Shown: positions 16,599-25,073 of the stretch, piece after piece
How the letters are laid out: the number at the start of each line of letters is the position of its first letter
Position numbering within the stretch: position 1 is the stretch's first letter
Source: a virus
Direction: 5' to 3' (one strand)
Virus record (IMG/VR): IMGVR_UViG_3300035698_009910
Span: 1-50,336 of that record
Length of the DNA: 50,336 nucleotides
Program-made: the position numbers and the translations under genes
The notes under the pieces: generated by a model
Database searches by the model: none
What the model saw: the letters and a program-made list of their open reading frames with translations, nothing else
Told to the model about the DNA's origin: nothing

Positions 16599-17069
16599 TT
16601 AACGAAGTATTGGATCATTTTGTATTATATATCTATCCATTATTGCATCAATTCTATTATTTTTTATTTTTTTATTTTGTGTATAATTTAATAAAATAGA
16701 ATGTTTTTCATTATCTAAATTTTTAATTTTATCAGAATTAAGAAGTTTTGAAACTTCATCTTTAGTAAATTTTAATAAAGGTTTATTATTTATTGTAGTA
16801 ATTTCATAAATGTGTATATCTAAATAATTAGATACTGTATTTCTCCAATTATAAAATGATCTAAAAAAACTATTAGATAAAGATATATTTAATTCTTTAC
16901 ATTTTAATTTAATATTTTTAACACTTTTATCACAATTAGGTAGTTCGTTTATTAAATCAATTAATAAAGTATTATTACTTTTTAATAATACTTTTAAAAG
17001 AGCATTACCTAAAACAAAATGATTTAGTTCTATATTTTCAATTAAGAATTCTTTTTCTACTTTGTCCAT
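16599..17069 (-). CDS. Hypothetical protein, 156 aa
   Basis: Lies between the MazG-like gene and thyX, abutting both. Largely helical, Asn/Lys/Leu-rich, with one central segment FFRSFYNWRNTVSNYLDIHIYE. No signal peptide, membrane span or metal motif is visible and I do not recognise the family. The position suggests a nucleotide-metabolism or replication operon member of unknown role. Confidence 0.7.
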   Translation of the reverse strand: MDKVEKEFLIENIELNHFVLGNALLKVLLKSNNTLLIDLINELPNCDKSVKNIKLKCKELNISLSNSFFRSFYNWRNTVSNYLDIHIYEITTINNKPLLKFTKDEVSKLLNSDKIKNLDNEKHSILLNYTQNKKIKNNRIDAIMDRYIIQNDPILR

Positions 17070-17071
17070 AA

Positions 17072-17395
17072 TTATCTATTATCACCATCTCCCATTATGG
17101 TATTATTTCTTCTACGTCTTTTTAACTTATCAATATTCATTTGTGCTACGGTATCTAAAGTATATCCTAATTCTTTAACAGTTGATGCTAAATACCAGAG
17201 TACATCTCCAGCTTCTTTAGACATTTCTAATTTTAATTCGTTTGTTAATTCTTTATCTCCACGTAGTACTTTTTTATATTTATTAGCTAACTCACCAGCT
17301 TCTCCAACTAACCCTAATATACAATATGATAATGGGTCTTTATTATCGTAAACTGCTGTTTTTGTTGCTTCTTTTTGATATTCATCTATATTCAT
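17072..17395 (-). CDS. MazG-like nucleoside triphosphate pyrophosphohydrolase
   Basis: A 107-aa all-helical protein of the MazG/dUTPase-2 type, which hydrolyses (d)NTPs to monophosphates and PPi. Visible hallmarks are EYQKEATKTA near the N-terminus, LGLVGEAGELANKYKKVLRG (an ExxE helix) and KEAGDVLWYLAST (ExxD), the usual two Mg2+-binding helices. In phages such proteins sanitise dNTP pools or lower alarmone levels. The substrate cannot be told from sequence. It is encoded beside ThyX, and I see no separate dUTPase in this window. Confidence 0.85.
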   Translation of the reverse strand: MNIDEYQKEATKTAVYDNKDPLSYCILGLVGEAGELANKYKKVLRGDKELTNELKLEMSKEAGDVLWYLASTVKELGYTLDTVAQMNIDKLKRRRRNNTIMGDGDNR

Positions 17396-17406
17396 AATTA
17401 TATATT

Positions 17407-17520
17407 TTACCAGTAAAGAAATATTAAATCATCTTTACTGCGTTTTTCTTCTCTTTTTTTTTTAATAGCTAAATCTTTTTGTTTAGCTTCAACTTTTTCT
17501 TTGTTGTATGGTTTTTTCAT
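17407..17520 (-). CDS. Small basic protein, 37 aa
   Basis: A short ORF starting MKKPYNKEKVEAK and ending in DDLIFLYW, overlapping the end of the cupin-like gene by 32 bases and filling the gap before the MazG-like gene. It is a highly charged Lys/Glu helix. Support is only its position and the tight overlap, so it may not be translated. Confidence 0.4.
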   Translation of the reverse strand: MKKPYNKEKVEAKQKDLAIKKKREEKRSKDDLIFLYW

Positions 17521-17929
17521 TATTTTTCACTTTATTTATTTTTTTTCTACCCCATCCATACGTAACCCATGTTTTAGTATTTTCAAAATACTCTTTCCAT
17601 GTATCTGACCATTTACCAAATATTACCATTGTCCATGTATTTGGGGCAGCTTCTAATATTCTATGACAATAATTTCTTGGTAAAAATCTAGGAATAAACC
17701 TTTTTTTAATCGTTTTTTTAGTTATAATATTATTATCAAAAACTTCTTCTACATAACTACCATTTAATGTAATAGCTATACTATTAAAAGCATGTGTATG
17801 AAATCTATTTTGGTCAATAGTCTTCCAATTATAAAACCAAATACCACCTAATTTTTTCCATTCAAAAAAAGTATATTGTATAATATGACCTTTTCCTAAC
17901 TCTATTCTTTTTTTTTGTAAAAATTTCAT
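17489..17929 (-). CDS. Cupin-like protein
   Basis: About 146 aa. I place the start at the ATG at 17929 because the longer frame reaching 18013 would run through a terminator hairpin and overlap the ribonucleotide reductase. The sequence FHTHAFNSIAITLNGSYVEE, then RNYCHRI and NTWTMVIFGKWSDTW, is the pattern of a cupin fold with a HxH metal-binding pair and a later histidine. Phage and bacterial relatives are poorly characterised; the reaction, if any, is unknown. The C-terminus is Lys-rich. Confidence 0.7.
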   Translation of the reverse strand: MKFLQKKRIELGKGHIIQYTFFEWKKLGGIWFYNWKTIDQNRFHTHAFNSIAITLNGSYVEEVFDNNIITKKTIKKRFIPRFLPRNYCHRILEAAPNTWTMVIFGKWSDTWKEYFENTKTWVTYGWGRKKINKVKNNEKTIQQRKS

Positions 17930-17941
17930 TTTATATGTATT

Positions 17942-17972
17942 AAAAAGGGGGTTCTGTAAAACCCCCTTTTTA
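17942..17972. terminator. Terminator after the ribonucleotide reductase gene
   Basis: Hairpin with a GGGGGTT/AACCCCC stem bordered by A and T runs on both sides, so it can act in both directions. It lies 16 bases past the stop of the ribonucleotide reductase and before the chosen start of the cupin-like gene. Confidence 0.85.
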
Positions 17973-17987
17973 TTTGAATTACACTTT

Positions 17988-20189
17988 TTAAATCTCACAA
18001 GCCCCACCTGCACATGCTATAGATCCCATTGTATCTATATCTGTATATGTAGGTGAAACAGCTACCTCTTTCCAATTTATCTCTTTCATTTCTCTGTTTA
18101 TTTCTGACCAACGTTTATAGTTATGTACATCTTTTAAACAATAGGTCATTTTTTTTAAATCATCATTAAAGTAATTAGTAGCAAATTTTTTTGCTCTTCT
18201 AATCCAATCTTTTTTGAGAGCGTTTTGAGCGTTCTCTTCTGATATATCTAAACCAAAACCTAATACGGTATCACATGCTTGCCATAAATTAGCAAATACA
18301 TGTAAACCATCAACTATTAAACCTGATGCAAATAATGATGCATCTCCGTACATTTTAGCTATCTCCTTTGGTGTATAAACAGCTACAAATGGTGCTTGGT
18401 TATAATCTCTATCACCTGTTGCAGATAATAAACTTATTCCAGCAAACCATTTTCTATTATTATATATATATTCTTCTACCTCATCCCAATTATCAACATT
18501 AATTGTATTAGATACATTATGTCTGATATATGGTTTTACACAAAGTTCTTGATTAGTACCATATTCAACCCAATTTTGTTGGGTAAGTTTAACTAGTTCT
18601 AATTGTTTAACTCCTAATGTTCCTTCTTTAAATAAAGAACCTTCTGGTGCTTCTGTAGGGAAACTAAATACCCAATCGGTATTATTAGCTGACCAAACAG
18701 AATTTTCTACACATTTAGGATTTGTTTTGGTAAAGAATTTTCCTTCGTCTTCTTCTTTGTTAACTTGCACATTTCTAAAATATCTTTTATAATGATGTGC
18801 ATGTATTCCTGATGCTGTATTAAGTATAACAGAAGAATTACCTTCTGGTTTAACACATGTAGTACGAGCTGCTTGATTAATACCAATAAGCTCTGATACT
18901 TCTTTATTAATCTTTTTGATTAACTCAGCACCTTTTTTTTGTAATTTAGGATTAAATAATAAGTCTGGATTTTGCATCCAACCTGTTATTGAACATCCTA
19001 ATAATGCTTCTCTATCAAATATTTGTTTACTTTCCTTACCAACATATTTAAAGTCAGTATAAGAAGCTTGAAAAGTACCCATAATGGCAGAAGCTTTACA
19101 AGCTAAAAGAAAATCTTCTTCTGTCTTGATTTTCCCACCATTTGTAGTTGTAAGGTTACAACCTTGCCAACCTGATACACCATCCTCTGTTTGAGGATAC
19201 ATACCAATTTCTACACAAGGGTTGTATAGAATATCTTCATCTTCTGACCATACAAAACCAGGTTCTCCCCAATTTTTAACAGACTCCATGATATTTGCAA
19301 ATTCTTCTCTACTTGTTTTATTTTTAATTAATAAAACAGAATTATTACTTCTTGCTCTTTGTGGATTTTTAATATACCAATCTCCAGTTTTTGCATTAAG
19401 CATGTCCTCATCATCTTTAGAGAACAAACATATAGTAGCAGAACGTCTAACACCTCCACTAAGGACAGCATCTGACAAATGCATAACAACATCATAAGCT
19501 ACAATTGATCTAAACTTACCATCAAATAAATCAGAATTAATTTCTTTATCTAATAATTCTTGTATTTTAATTAATGATGTTCTTAAACCGTCTGGGCCTG
19601 GTGCTTTAAAACCACCAGAAATCATAGAGCCTTTTGCTCTAATTTTACTAAAATCAAAATCTATTCTATATCCTTTGTATTCTTCAAACTCAGATTTATC
19701 TAAGTAAGAAGCCAATAGTATTCCGATACTATCTGACCAGCCTTCAATACTATCTGGAATAACAAACGTTTTAACGCCATTATTTCTATTTTTTATTAAT
19801 TTAGGTAATTTATTTATGTGTTTATTTTGTACACTAAATCCTACACCACATCCTGATAAAAGCCAATACATACATTCTTGAAAGAATTTTGGTCTATCAC
19901 AATAACTAGTAAGACAATTGTACATTTTTGAATTGTGTTTTAAAATAGGAGCACCTCCAAACTGTAAAGATCTTTGTGAGCCTAATATTAATTTTTCTTT
20001 ATATGCTTTTTTTGCTACATTAAAGTATTCATAAAATATTTTTTTATCTGTTACTTGATTTATTAATTTATCGTAATGCATTTGCATTACTCTATTTACA
20101 GATTCTTCCCAAGTTTCTTTACGACCTAGTTCATCTATATATTTTGAATATGAGGATTGAAATTTATATTTAGCTAATATTTCTGACAT
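17988..20189 (-). CDS. nrdJ: Class II (adenosylcobalamin-dependent) ribonucleotide reductase
   Basis: The 733-aa length fits the monomeric ribonucleoside-triphosphate reductase type known from Lactobacillus leichmannii (739 aa), which reduces NTPs to dNTPs with a B12-derived radical. Visible features: MYNC followed by SGCGVGFSVQ near residue 105; NPCVEIG at about residue 322, with a second cysteine in GWQGCNLTT; and CVKPEGNSSVILNTASG. The C-terminus ends CAGGACEI, matching the mobile C-x4-C redox pair of this family. No second subunit gene is needed and none is seen. It would make dNTP supply depend on B12 from the host. It is followed by its own terminator and preceded closely by an unknown gene. 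Confidence 0.9.
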   Translation of the reverse strand: MSEILAKYKFQSSYSKYIDELGRKETWEESVNRVMQMHYDKLINQVTDKKIFYEYFNVAKKAYKEKLILGSQRSLQFGGAPILKHNSKMYNCLTSYCDRPKFFQECMYWLLSGCGVGFSVQNKHINKLPKLIKNRNNGVKTFVIPDSIEGWSDSIGILLASYLDKSEFEEYKGYRIDFDFSKIRAKGSMISGGFKAPGPDGLRTSLIKIQELLDKEINSDLFDGKFRSIVAYDVVMHLSDAVLSGGVRRSATICLFSKDDEDMLNAKTGDWYIKNPQRARSNNSVLLIKNKTSREEFANIMESVKNWGEPGFVWSEDEDILYNPCVEIGMYPQTEDGVSGWQGCNLTTTNGGKIKTEEDFLLACKASAIMGTFQASYTDFKYVGKESKQIFDREALLGCSITGWMQNPDLLFNPKLQKKGAELIKKINKEVSELIGINQAARTTCVKPEGNSSVILNTASGIHAHHYKRYFRNVQVNKEEDEGKFFTKTNPKCVENSVWSANNTDWVFSFPTEAPEGSLFKEGTLGVKQLELVKLTQQNWVEYGTNQELCVKPYIRHNVSNTINVDNWDEVEEYIYNNRKWFAGISLLSATGDRDYNQAPFVAVYTPKEIAKMYGDASLFASGLIVDGLHVFANLWQACDTVLGFGLDISEENAQNALKKDWIRRAKKFATNYFNDDLKKMTYCLKDVHNYKRWSEINREMKEINWKEVAVSPTYTDIDTMGSIACAGGACEI

Positions 20190-20198
20190 TTGATTTAT

Positions 20199-20744
20199 TT
20201 AAAGATTAATATCACTTAACTTAAATATATCTTTGCTACCAGGTATTGAGCTAATCTCTTGTTCTCTAGAAATAACAACATCAAGTTGTTTTTCCCATTG
20301 TTCATAAAGTTTTTCGTCCTTATACAAAACTCTTTTTACATGTATAATTGATTCATCGGTTACACCACTGTCTTTATGAAAATTTAATATATGTCTTTTG
20401 TATTCATCATCCATTTGAGAAAATTTACCACTTATAAAAAGATGATAATTTTTTTTATACCCTTCTGGAAGATTGTAAACATACATTTTATAATCATCTA
20501 CAACATCGTAAACACTATCATATAAATGTAATTTTATTAACCATTCATGTAATTTGTCAGACCATTCTTTGTCCATTCTAAATAATAAATGAACTTTGTT
20601 TTTAATATCTGGTCTGTCAATATCTTTAAAAAAGACACCTGAACAGTTTTTAAATCTTGAGACTTTGTCTCCTAATAACGGTAAAAGATAAGTAAAGCAT
20701 TTATTGTTCCTCAACTCTAAAGTTTCATTACTTTTCTTAACCAT
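20199..20744 (-). CDS. Hypothetical protein, 181 aa
   Basis: Located between the exonuclease gene and nrdJ with gaps of only a few bases, so almost certainly in the same operon. Soluble, mixed helix and strand, with no cysteine pair or nucleotide-binding loop. The segment KVHLLFRMDKEWSDKLHEWL is distinctive, but I do not recognise it. The context suggests a replication or dNTP-related accessory role. Confidence 0.7.
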   Translation of the reverse strand: MVKKSNETLELRNNKCFTYLLPLLGDKVSRFKNCSGVFFKDIDRPDIKNKVHLLFRMDKEWSDKLHEWLIKLHLYDSVYDVVDDYKMYVYNLPEGYKKNYHLFISGKFSQMDDEYKRHILNFHKDSGVTDESIIHVKRVLYKDEKLYEQWEKQLDVVISREQEISSIPGSKDIFKLSDINL

Positions 20745-20747
20745 AAT

Positions 20748-21485
20748 TTATTCTATTTCTTGAAATACTATTCCTTCAGGTATGTATTTAATTTCTCTCA
20801 TTGTATCATCCCAATTTTTTAAAATATAAACCATTGTGAATGTTTCAAAGTATCTATTTACACCTTCATGTATTCCATATTTATCTATATATTTATCTAG
20901 TATTATTTCATAATACTTTTCATTTTTAATTTCATTAAACCATTTTAAGACTGTTTTTTCACCAACACCTTCTATTCCTTTTATACCATCGGTGGAATCA
21001 CCCATCCCCAGTTGTAAGAATAAAAATTCATTAGCTTCTTTTTCTGTCGTTGTGATAAATTCTCTACTTCTATAATTAAAATGTCTACCAGTTGTCTGTT
21101 TTAACACATCTTTATCTGGTGAACATACTATAGTATTTTCTTTTGTTTCATACTTAAGAATAGAAACTAAATCATCAGCTTCTAAATCTTTACATACATA
21201 ACAATTAAAATTTTGTTTCATCCACTCTTTCATCCCATAAAATACGGGAGGTAGAGTTTTATTACTTCTAGAGAACTTATAGTCTGGGCTTGATTTTTTG
21301 TCTTTATATCTAAAACATTTACCTTCAGTAAGAAATAAACAATAAGATGTAGCTTTAGTAAAACTAAATATTTCATTTATTCTATTTGATATTTCATTAC
21401 AGCATTCTTCAAACGTTTGGTCTGGATTTGCTAGTTTAGGTAATGAGAGATATAAAATACTATCAGCATCTATAAGTGCTATCAT
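20748..21485 (-). CDS. 5'-3' exonuclease / flap endonuclease-like RNase H
   Basis: A 245-aa protein of the T4 RNase H / T5 D15 / Pol I exonuclease family, which removes RNA primers and 5' flaps. Acidic metal-binding motifs are in place: LIDADSIL at the N-terminus, DLEADDLVSIL in the middle, and VCSPDKD. A helix-hairpin-helix-like loop follows, DSTDGIKGIEGVGEKTVL. The order matches family members. It would serve lagging-strand maturation together with the primase and polymerase encoded nearby. Confidence 0.9.
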   Translation of the reverse strand: MIALIDADSILYLSLPKLANPDQTFEECCNEISNRINEIFSFTKATSYCLFLTEGKCFRYKDKKSSPDYKFSRSNKTLPPVFYGMKEWMKQNFNCYVCKDLEADDLVSILKYETKENTIVCSPDKDVLKQTTGRHFNYRSREFITTTEKEANEFLFLQLGMGDSTDGIKGIEGVGEKTVLKWFNEIKNEKYYEIILDKYIDKYGIHEGVNRYFETFTMVYILKNWDDTMREIKYIPEGIVFQEIE

Positions 21486-21558
21486 ATGTTTTTATAAAAA
21501 GATAGCAAACATAGTAAAAATATATTTACTATCCAAATTTAATTTATAATTGTTTTTG

Positions 21559-21906
21559 TTATTTTAATAAATTATAATACGTTTCTTTTGACATGTAAAC
21601 GTATTCTCCTTTTGGCATAAATTTTATACCACTCTTTTCTACATGTTTATGTAAAATAACTAAAGGTTTACTTTCTCTACCTCGATCTAATAATTCTCGA
21701 ATCTGTTTAGAAGTAAATCCTTTACTTACTTTACATTGTATGTCATGGGGCATGTTACCATCTGTGTCGATGACATCAATCCCAAGATTATCTAAATTGC
21801 GTGACTCACTACGAGTTGTAACTGCTGTAAGAAAACCATGTTCCTTAAATTCATTTACTATTTGTCTTTCATAGTTATGCCCTGCTGTTCTATTTCTATT
21901 TGCCAT
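21559..21906 (-). CDS. Resolvase-like PD-(D/E)XK nuclease
   Basis: A 115-aa protein with the layout of archaeal Hjc-type Holliday-junction resolvases and related small nucleases. NYERQIVNEFKEHGF carries the first acidic residue, DNLGIDVID the second, and DIQCKVSK the strand with Q-x-K. Expected role: cutting branched DNA during recombination or packaging. It overlaps the upstream phosphoesterase by 11 bases. A restriction-type endonuclease is an alternative reading. Confidence 0.7.
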   Translation of the reverse strand: MANRNRTAGHNYERQIVNEFKEHGFLTAVTTRSESRNLDNLGIDVIDTDGNMPHDIQCKVSKGFTSKQIRELLDRGRESKPLVILHKHVEKSGIKFMPKGEYVYMSKETYYNLLK

Positions 21907-22432
21907 CTAACAATTCTTTTATTGTTTTAGGTTTGTAATCTAAAGCTTCAGCATCTACATTATGATATAATAAACCATCTTTAGATTTTATTGTTTTTTT
22001 ACAATCCCAATAATCAACATTTACTTCACTATACTGTACAGGTTGTGTATGAACATGTGCATGTATATTACCTTTAGTAAAAGTTAATTCTTGTGGATGT
22101 AAAGGTGCATGAGTTATCCAGAATCCTTTATAATGTAACATACCTGCAACAGTTTCTACATAATTTAAAAGTTCTGGTATATGTTTACCCATATCATGAT
22201 TACCAAGTATTACTTTTTTTCTACCATTTAATCTATCTAATAAATAATAATGTTCTGATGTTTCCATAGTTATATCACCTAGTATATATACTAAATCTTT
22301 TTTATTAACAACAGAATTATATTGTTTAATTAAATATTCATGGTATTCATTTATATCGTCAAATCCTCTAAGGTCTTTAACTAAACTAGAATGTCCTAAG
22401 TGTAAACATCCTATAAATTTTACGTTTGACAT
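21896..22432 (-). CDS. Calcineurin-like metallophosphoesterase
   Basis: A 178-aa protein with the family motifs in order: GCLHLGHSS (a variant of DxH, with Cys-Leu-His), ILGDIT (GDxx), LGNHDMGKH (GNHD), WITHAPLHP and NIHAHVHT (GHxH variant). It should hydrolyse phosphodiesters or phosphomonoesters; small phage members are often grouped with YfcE-like or 2',3'-cyclic phosphodiesterases. The stop is TAG, one sign that TAG is a true stop here. It sits in the replication operon. Confidence 0.85.
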   Translation of the reverse strand: MSNVKFIGCLHLGHSSLVKDLRGFDDINEYHEYLIKQYNSVVNKKDLVYILGDITMETSEHYYLLDRLNGRKKVILGNHDMGKHIPELLNYVETVAGMLHYKGFWITHAPLHPQELTFTKGNIHAHVHTQPVQYSEVNVDYWDCKKTIKSKDGLLYHNVDAEALDYKPKTIKELLDGK

Positions 22433-22433
22433 A

Positions 22434-23126
22434 TTACCATATTATAGTTTCTCCGTTTGTTTTTTTTAAAATTTCATTTACTTTTTTAAAATGTCCACAA
22501 TTTAAAAATCCTTTATGAAAATCTAAATCAGATGGATAAGATGCTTCTAATACATGACAAGTATGATGAATATGTTTTTTATATTTTTTAACTCTTTCAC
22601 CCCATAATAAAAATATTAAACCTGGTTTATATGCAGATAAACTTATTATTATTTGTTCTGTAAATGATTCCCAATCTTTAACATAATAATCTGGGTGATT
22701 TTGTTTAGATGTAAGAGATGTGTTTAACATTAATACACCTTGTTCAGCCCAACTTTCTAAAGAAACATCTTTAGTGTTACTTTCATTTATTATATTTCTT
22801 AATGTATTAGGTATTTTTCCTACATTTTTAGGTACACCAAAAGATAAACCTGTTGCATAAGGGTAATACTGTTCTCCTATTTTATGATGAACATCAGCAT
22901 ATGGACTTTGTCCAAGTATCACTACTTTAACATCAGCCCAAGGTGTTAATCTAAAAGGTTTTAATACATTTTTAGCTTCTGGAAAAACATTAAATTGTTT
23001 TCTGTCAGTTTGTATTTTTTTCATTAATTTTCTATACTCTTCTGTATTAAGTATATCATTTAATCTAAAACACCATTGATTTTGTTCTCCAAGATTTTTT
23101 TGTAATCTTTCAAATAATTTAGTCAT
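22434..23126 (-). CDS. Uracil-DNA glycosylase family protein with altered active site
   Basis: A 230-aa family-1 UNG homologue. Alignable features are VVILGQSPYADVHH (normally GQDPYH) near residue 70, ATGLSFGVP, GVLMLNTSLTS, FLLWGERVKKYKKH, and EASYPSDLDFHKGF with CGHF (normally HPSPLSxxRGF), ending NGETIIW as in bacterial UNG. The catalytic Asp is Ser and the HPSP His is Tyr, so the usual chemistry may be lost or altered. An Asp three residues after the PY might compensate. It may bind uracil DNA or, like vaccinia D4, serve as a polymerase factor; that is inference. It overlaps the primase gene by 8 bases. Confidence 0.85.
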   Translation of the reverse strand: MTKLFERLQKNLGEQNQWCFRLNDILNTEEYRKLMKKIQTDRKQFNVFPEAKNVLKPFRLTPWADVKVVILGQSPYADVHHKIGEQYYPYATGLSFGVPKNVGKIPNTLRNIINESNTKDVSLESWAEQGVLMLNTSLTSKQNHPDYYVKDWESFTEQIIISLSAYKPGLIFLLWGERVKKYKKHIHHTCHVLEASYPSDLDFHKGFLNCGHFKKVNEILKKTNGETIIW

Positions 23127-24213
23127 CTATATATTTGCTTAAAAGTATTTTAGTTTTTTTATCACCATAATAAAATTGATATTCTGAAATATCTTTATGT
23201 ATTTCAGAAGGTGTTAAAAATAAATCAAATTCTGGATGTTTTTCTAACAATTTATTAGCTGCAGTTCTACCAGCTAAATCATTATCAAAATTAATAACTA
23301 TTTTTTTAAATCTTTTTTTTAAATCTCTAATATACATACTTGGTATATTAGTAGCTTCTCCCATTGGAGCAGTTGCTACAATTCCTTGTGTGTGTAAAGT
23401 TATAATATCTTTATAACTTGAAGTTATAAATACAACTTCACCTTTTTTTGGTAATTTTTGATAACCTAACATAGGTGAACCTTCAGCATTAGTTCTAAAT
23501 TTATCTGATTTACGTGCAGCTTCTGGTCTGTATATTTGATAAAATACTGTACCATCTTTTTTAAGTTCATTATTTTCTTCTATATATTTAACAATAGGAT
23601 AAGCAAATATTAAACCGTGTTCTTCAAAATTCCATATTTTTTGTTTTTTTTCTAAACCAAACCAAAACTTATGTACTTGACTAACACAAAAATGAGATAA
23701 ATCTTTTCTTTCTATACCAAACATTTGAAAAAATTCAGAACCTTTATGAGTTATTTGATTATAACTCATATGTTTAAATACTTTTGTTTCAGGAAACATT
23801 TGTTTACGTATTACTTGAAGTGGTTTAACATTTGAAGCTGCTTTTACTCTTATATTTTTACCAAAACTAGTTGGTGCTAAATTTAAATTTAACATACCAT
23901 CAATTTCTTTTAATACTTCTTTAAAGTTAATTGGATTATTATCTAAGTTTAAACATAATCTAACAAAATTGAAACAATCACCATTGAATTCTGGGAAACT
24001 AGGGTCAAAAAAAAGAGGAATGCTTCTTTTATTATAATAAATTCTACAAGAAGCATTATTATCAGTTCTTAGTGGGTTTTTAATATTAGTATTTATTGCA
24101 AATCTACCACCATATGTATGCATAAATATTTGAAATATTTCTTCTTCTGTTGTTTTTGTTAAAATCAACTCTTTTGTTAAAATCATTTGATTTATACTTT
24201 TTACTAATACCAT
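23119..24213 (-). CDS. DnaG-type DNA primase
   Basis: A 364-aa primase that makes RNA primers for lagging-strand synthesis. The N-terminal part (TYGGRFAINTNIKNPLRTD, CRIYY, DCFNFVRLCL) resembles the primase zinc-domain region of Bacteroidetes phages. The C-terminal Toprim domain shows GEVVFITSSYKDIITLH, then KIVINFDNDLAGRTAANKLL with the DxD Mg2+ pair. The first gene after a terminator, it overlaps the UNG homologue. The zinc ligands are not all obvious, so metal binding is uncertain. Confidence 0.85.
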   Translation of the reverse strand: MVLVKSINQMILTKELILTKTTEEEIFQIFMHTYGGRFAINTNIKNPLRTDNNASCRIYYNKRSIPLFFDPSFPEFNGDCFNFVRLCLNLDNNPINFKEVLKEIDGMLNLNLAPTSFGKNIRVKAASNVKPLQVIRKQMFPETKVFKHMSYNQITHKGSEFFQMFGIERKDLSHFCVSQVHKFWFGLEKKQKIWNFEEHGLIFAYPIVKYIEENNELKKDGTVFYQIYRPEAARKSDKFRTNAEGSPMLGYQKLPKKGEVVFITSSYKDIITLHTQGIVATAPMGEATNIPSMYIRDLKKRFKKIVINFDNDLAGRTAANKLLEKHPEFDLFLTPSEIHKDISEYQFYYGDKKTKILLSKYIDD

Positions 24214-24224
24214 TTTTAAATATT

Positions 24225-24251
24225 AAAAAAGGGGGAACTTACGCTCCCCCT
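24225..24251 (-). terminator. Terminator after the SSB-like gene
   Basis: A GGGGGA...TCCCCC hairpin (24231-24250), followed in the minus direction by six T's. It separates the SSB-like gene from the primase gene, so primase needs readthrough or its own promoter. Confidence 0.85.
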
Positions 24252-24274
24252 AATTAAATTATGTTTATAAATTA

Positions 24275-25066
24275 TTAGAACAAGTCTTCATCATCTTCTT
24301 CTAAAATATCCGCATTTGAATATTCATTAGTTGTTGTTTCTGGTGCAGTTTGTTCTACATAAAGTTTTAATTCTAAGCTATTAGAATAGTCAGACTTAAA
24401 TTCTCCGTATTCATCGTCTAGGTTTTTTTCAAAACCTTTTACGCTAGCAATATGACCACGATTAACATACTTAGTGTAAACACTTTGATATTGACCTTCT
24501 CGCACACCTAATAAAACATTTACTGTTTTACCAATTTTAAGCATAATTTCTTTTAATTCTGAAACATCTCCTTTAGCAATAAGGTTTTCAAAATTAGAAA
24601 GTTCTAAATCAACTGATTCTCCTGTTTGAGCATTAGTCCATTTAACTAAAAAGTCGTACAAATCAACTTCTCCAGATTTAGCTTGTCGAGCTGTTGTTAT
24701 ATCAAACCATGACATTTTTTCGTTTTCTGCTAAATCTTCAAGTGATGTAGACCATGTTGATTGTACTTTACGATTAATAAATTGATTATTACCAGCCGCA
24801 GATACTCTTGCTTCGTTTTCTAACCATATTGGAAAACTAGTAATTATACCATTTTCTTCATTTTGAAGAAAGAAATCTAAACGTACTTTAGTATTGCCAT
24901 TATTATTTTCAGTAACGTAAGTTGGCTCTGATACGTTATCTGTATTATATATTTTAGAAAGTTCTTCAACTGTTGGATTAATTGCAATAACATTCATGTT
25001 AGCAACACCTGTAAAAAGTTGTTTACCTTTTGATTCTGATTCTGTGTGATTTTTTAAAAAACTCAT
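24275..25066 (-). CDS. Single-stranded DNA-binding-like protein with acidic tail
   Basis: A 263-aa, strand-rich protein ending in ADILEEDDEDLF. Such an acidic, aromatic-ended tail is typical of phage SSBs (T7 gp2.5, T4 gp32), where it contacts replication partners. The middle contains DFFLQNEENGIITSFPIWLENEA and KTVNVLLGVREGQYQSVYTKYV, compatible with an OB-like fold. Adjacency to the Sak4-like ATPase and helicase supports a replication/recombination role. The SSB assignment is inferred from tail and context, not a firm family match. Confidence 0.65.
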   Translation of the reverse strand: MSFLKNHTESESKGKQLFTGVANMNVIAINPTVEELSKIYNTDNVSEPTYVTENNNGNTKVRLDFFLQNEENGIITSFPIWLENEARVSAAGNNQFINRKVQSTWSTSLEDLAENEKMSWFDITTARQAKSGEVDLYDFLVKWTNAQTGESVDLELSNFENLIAKGDVSELKEIMLKIGKTVNVLLGVREGQYQSVYTKYVNRGHIASVKGFEKNLDDEYGEFKSDYSNSLELKLYVEQTAPETTTNEYSNADILEEDDEDLF

Positions 25067-25073
25067 ATATATT

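Noticed and set aside
17930-18013. Longer start for the cupin-like gene
   Set aside because: The extra codons cross a strong terminator hairpin and overlap the end of the ribonucleotide reductase.
21896-21898. TAG recoding across the genome
   Set aside because: TAG ends the phosphoesterase gene at a sensible place and conserved enzymes contain no in-frame TAG that I noticed, so the standard code fits.
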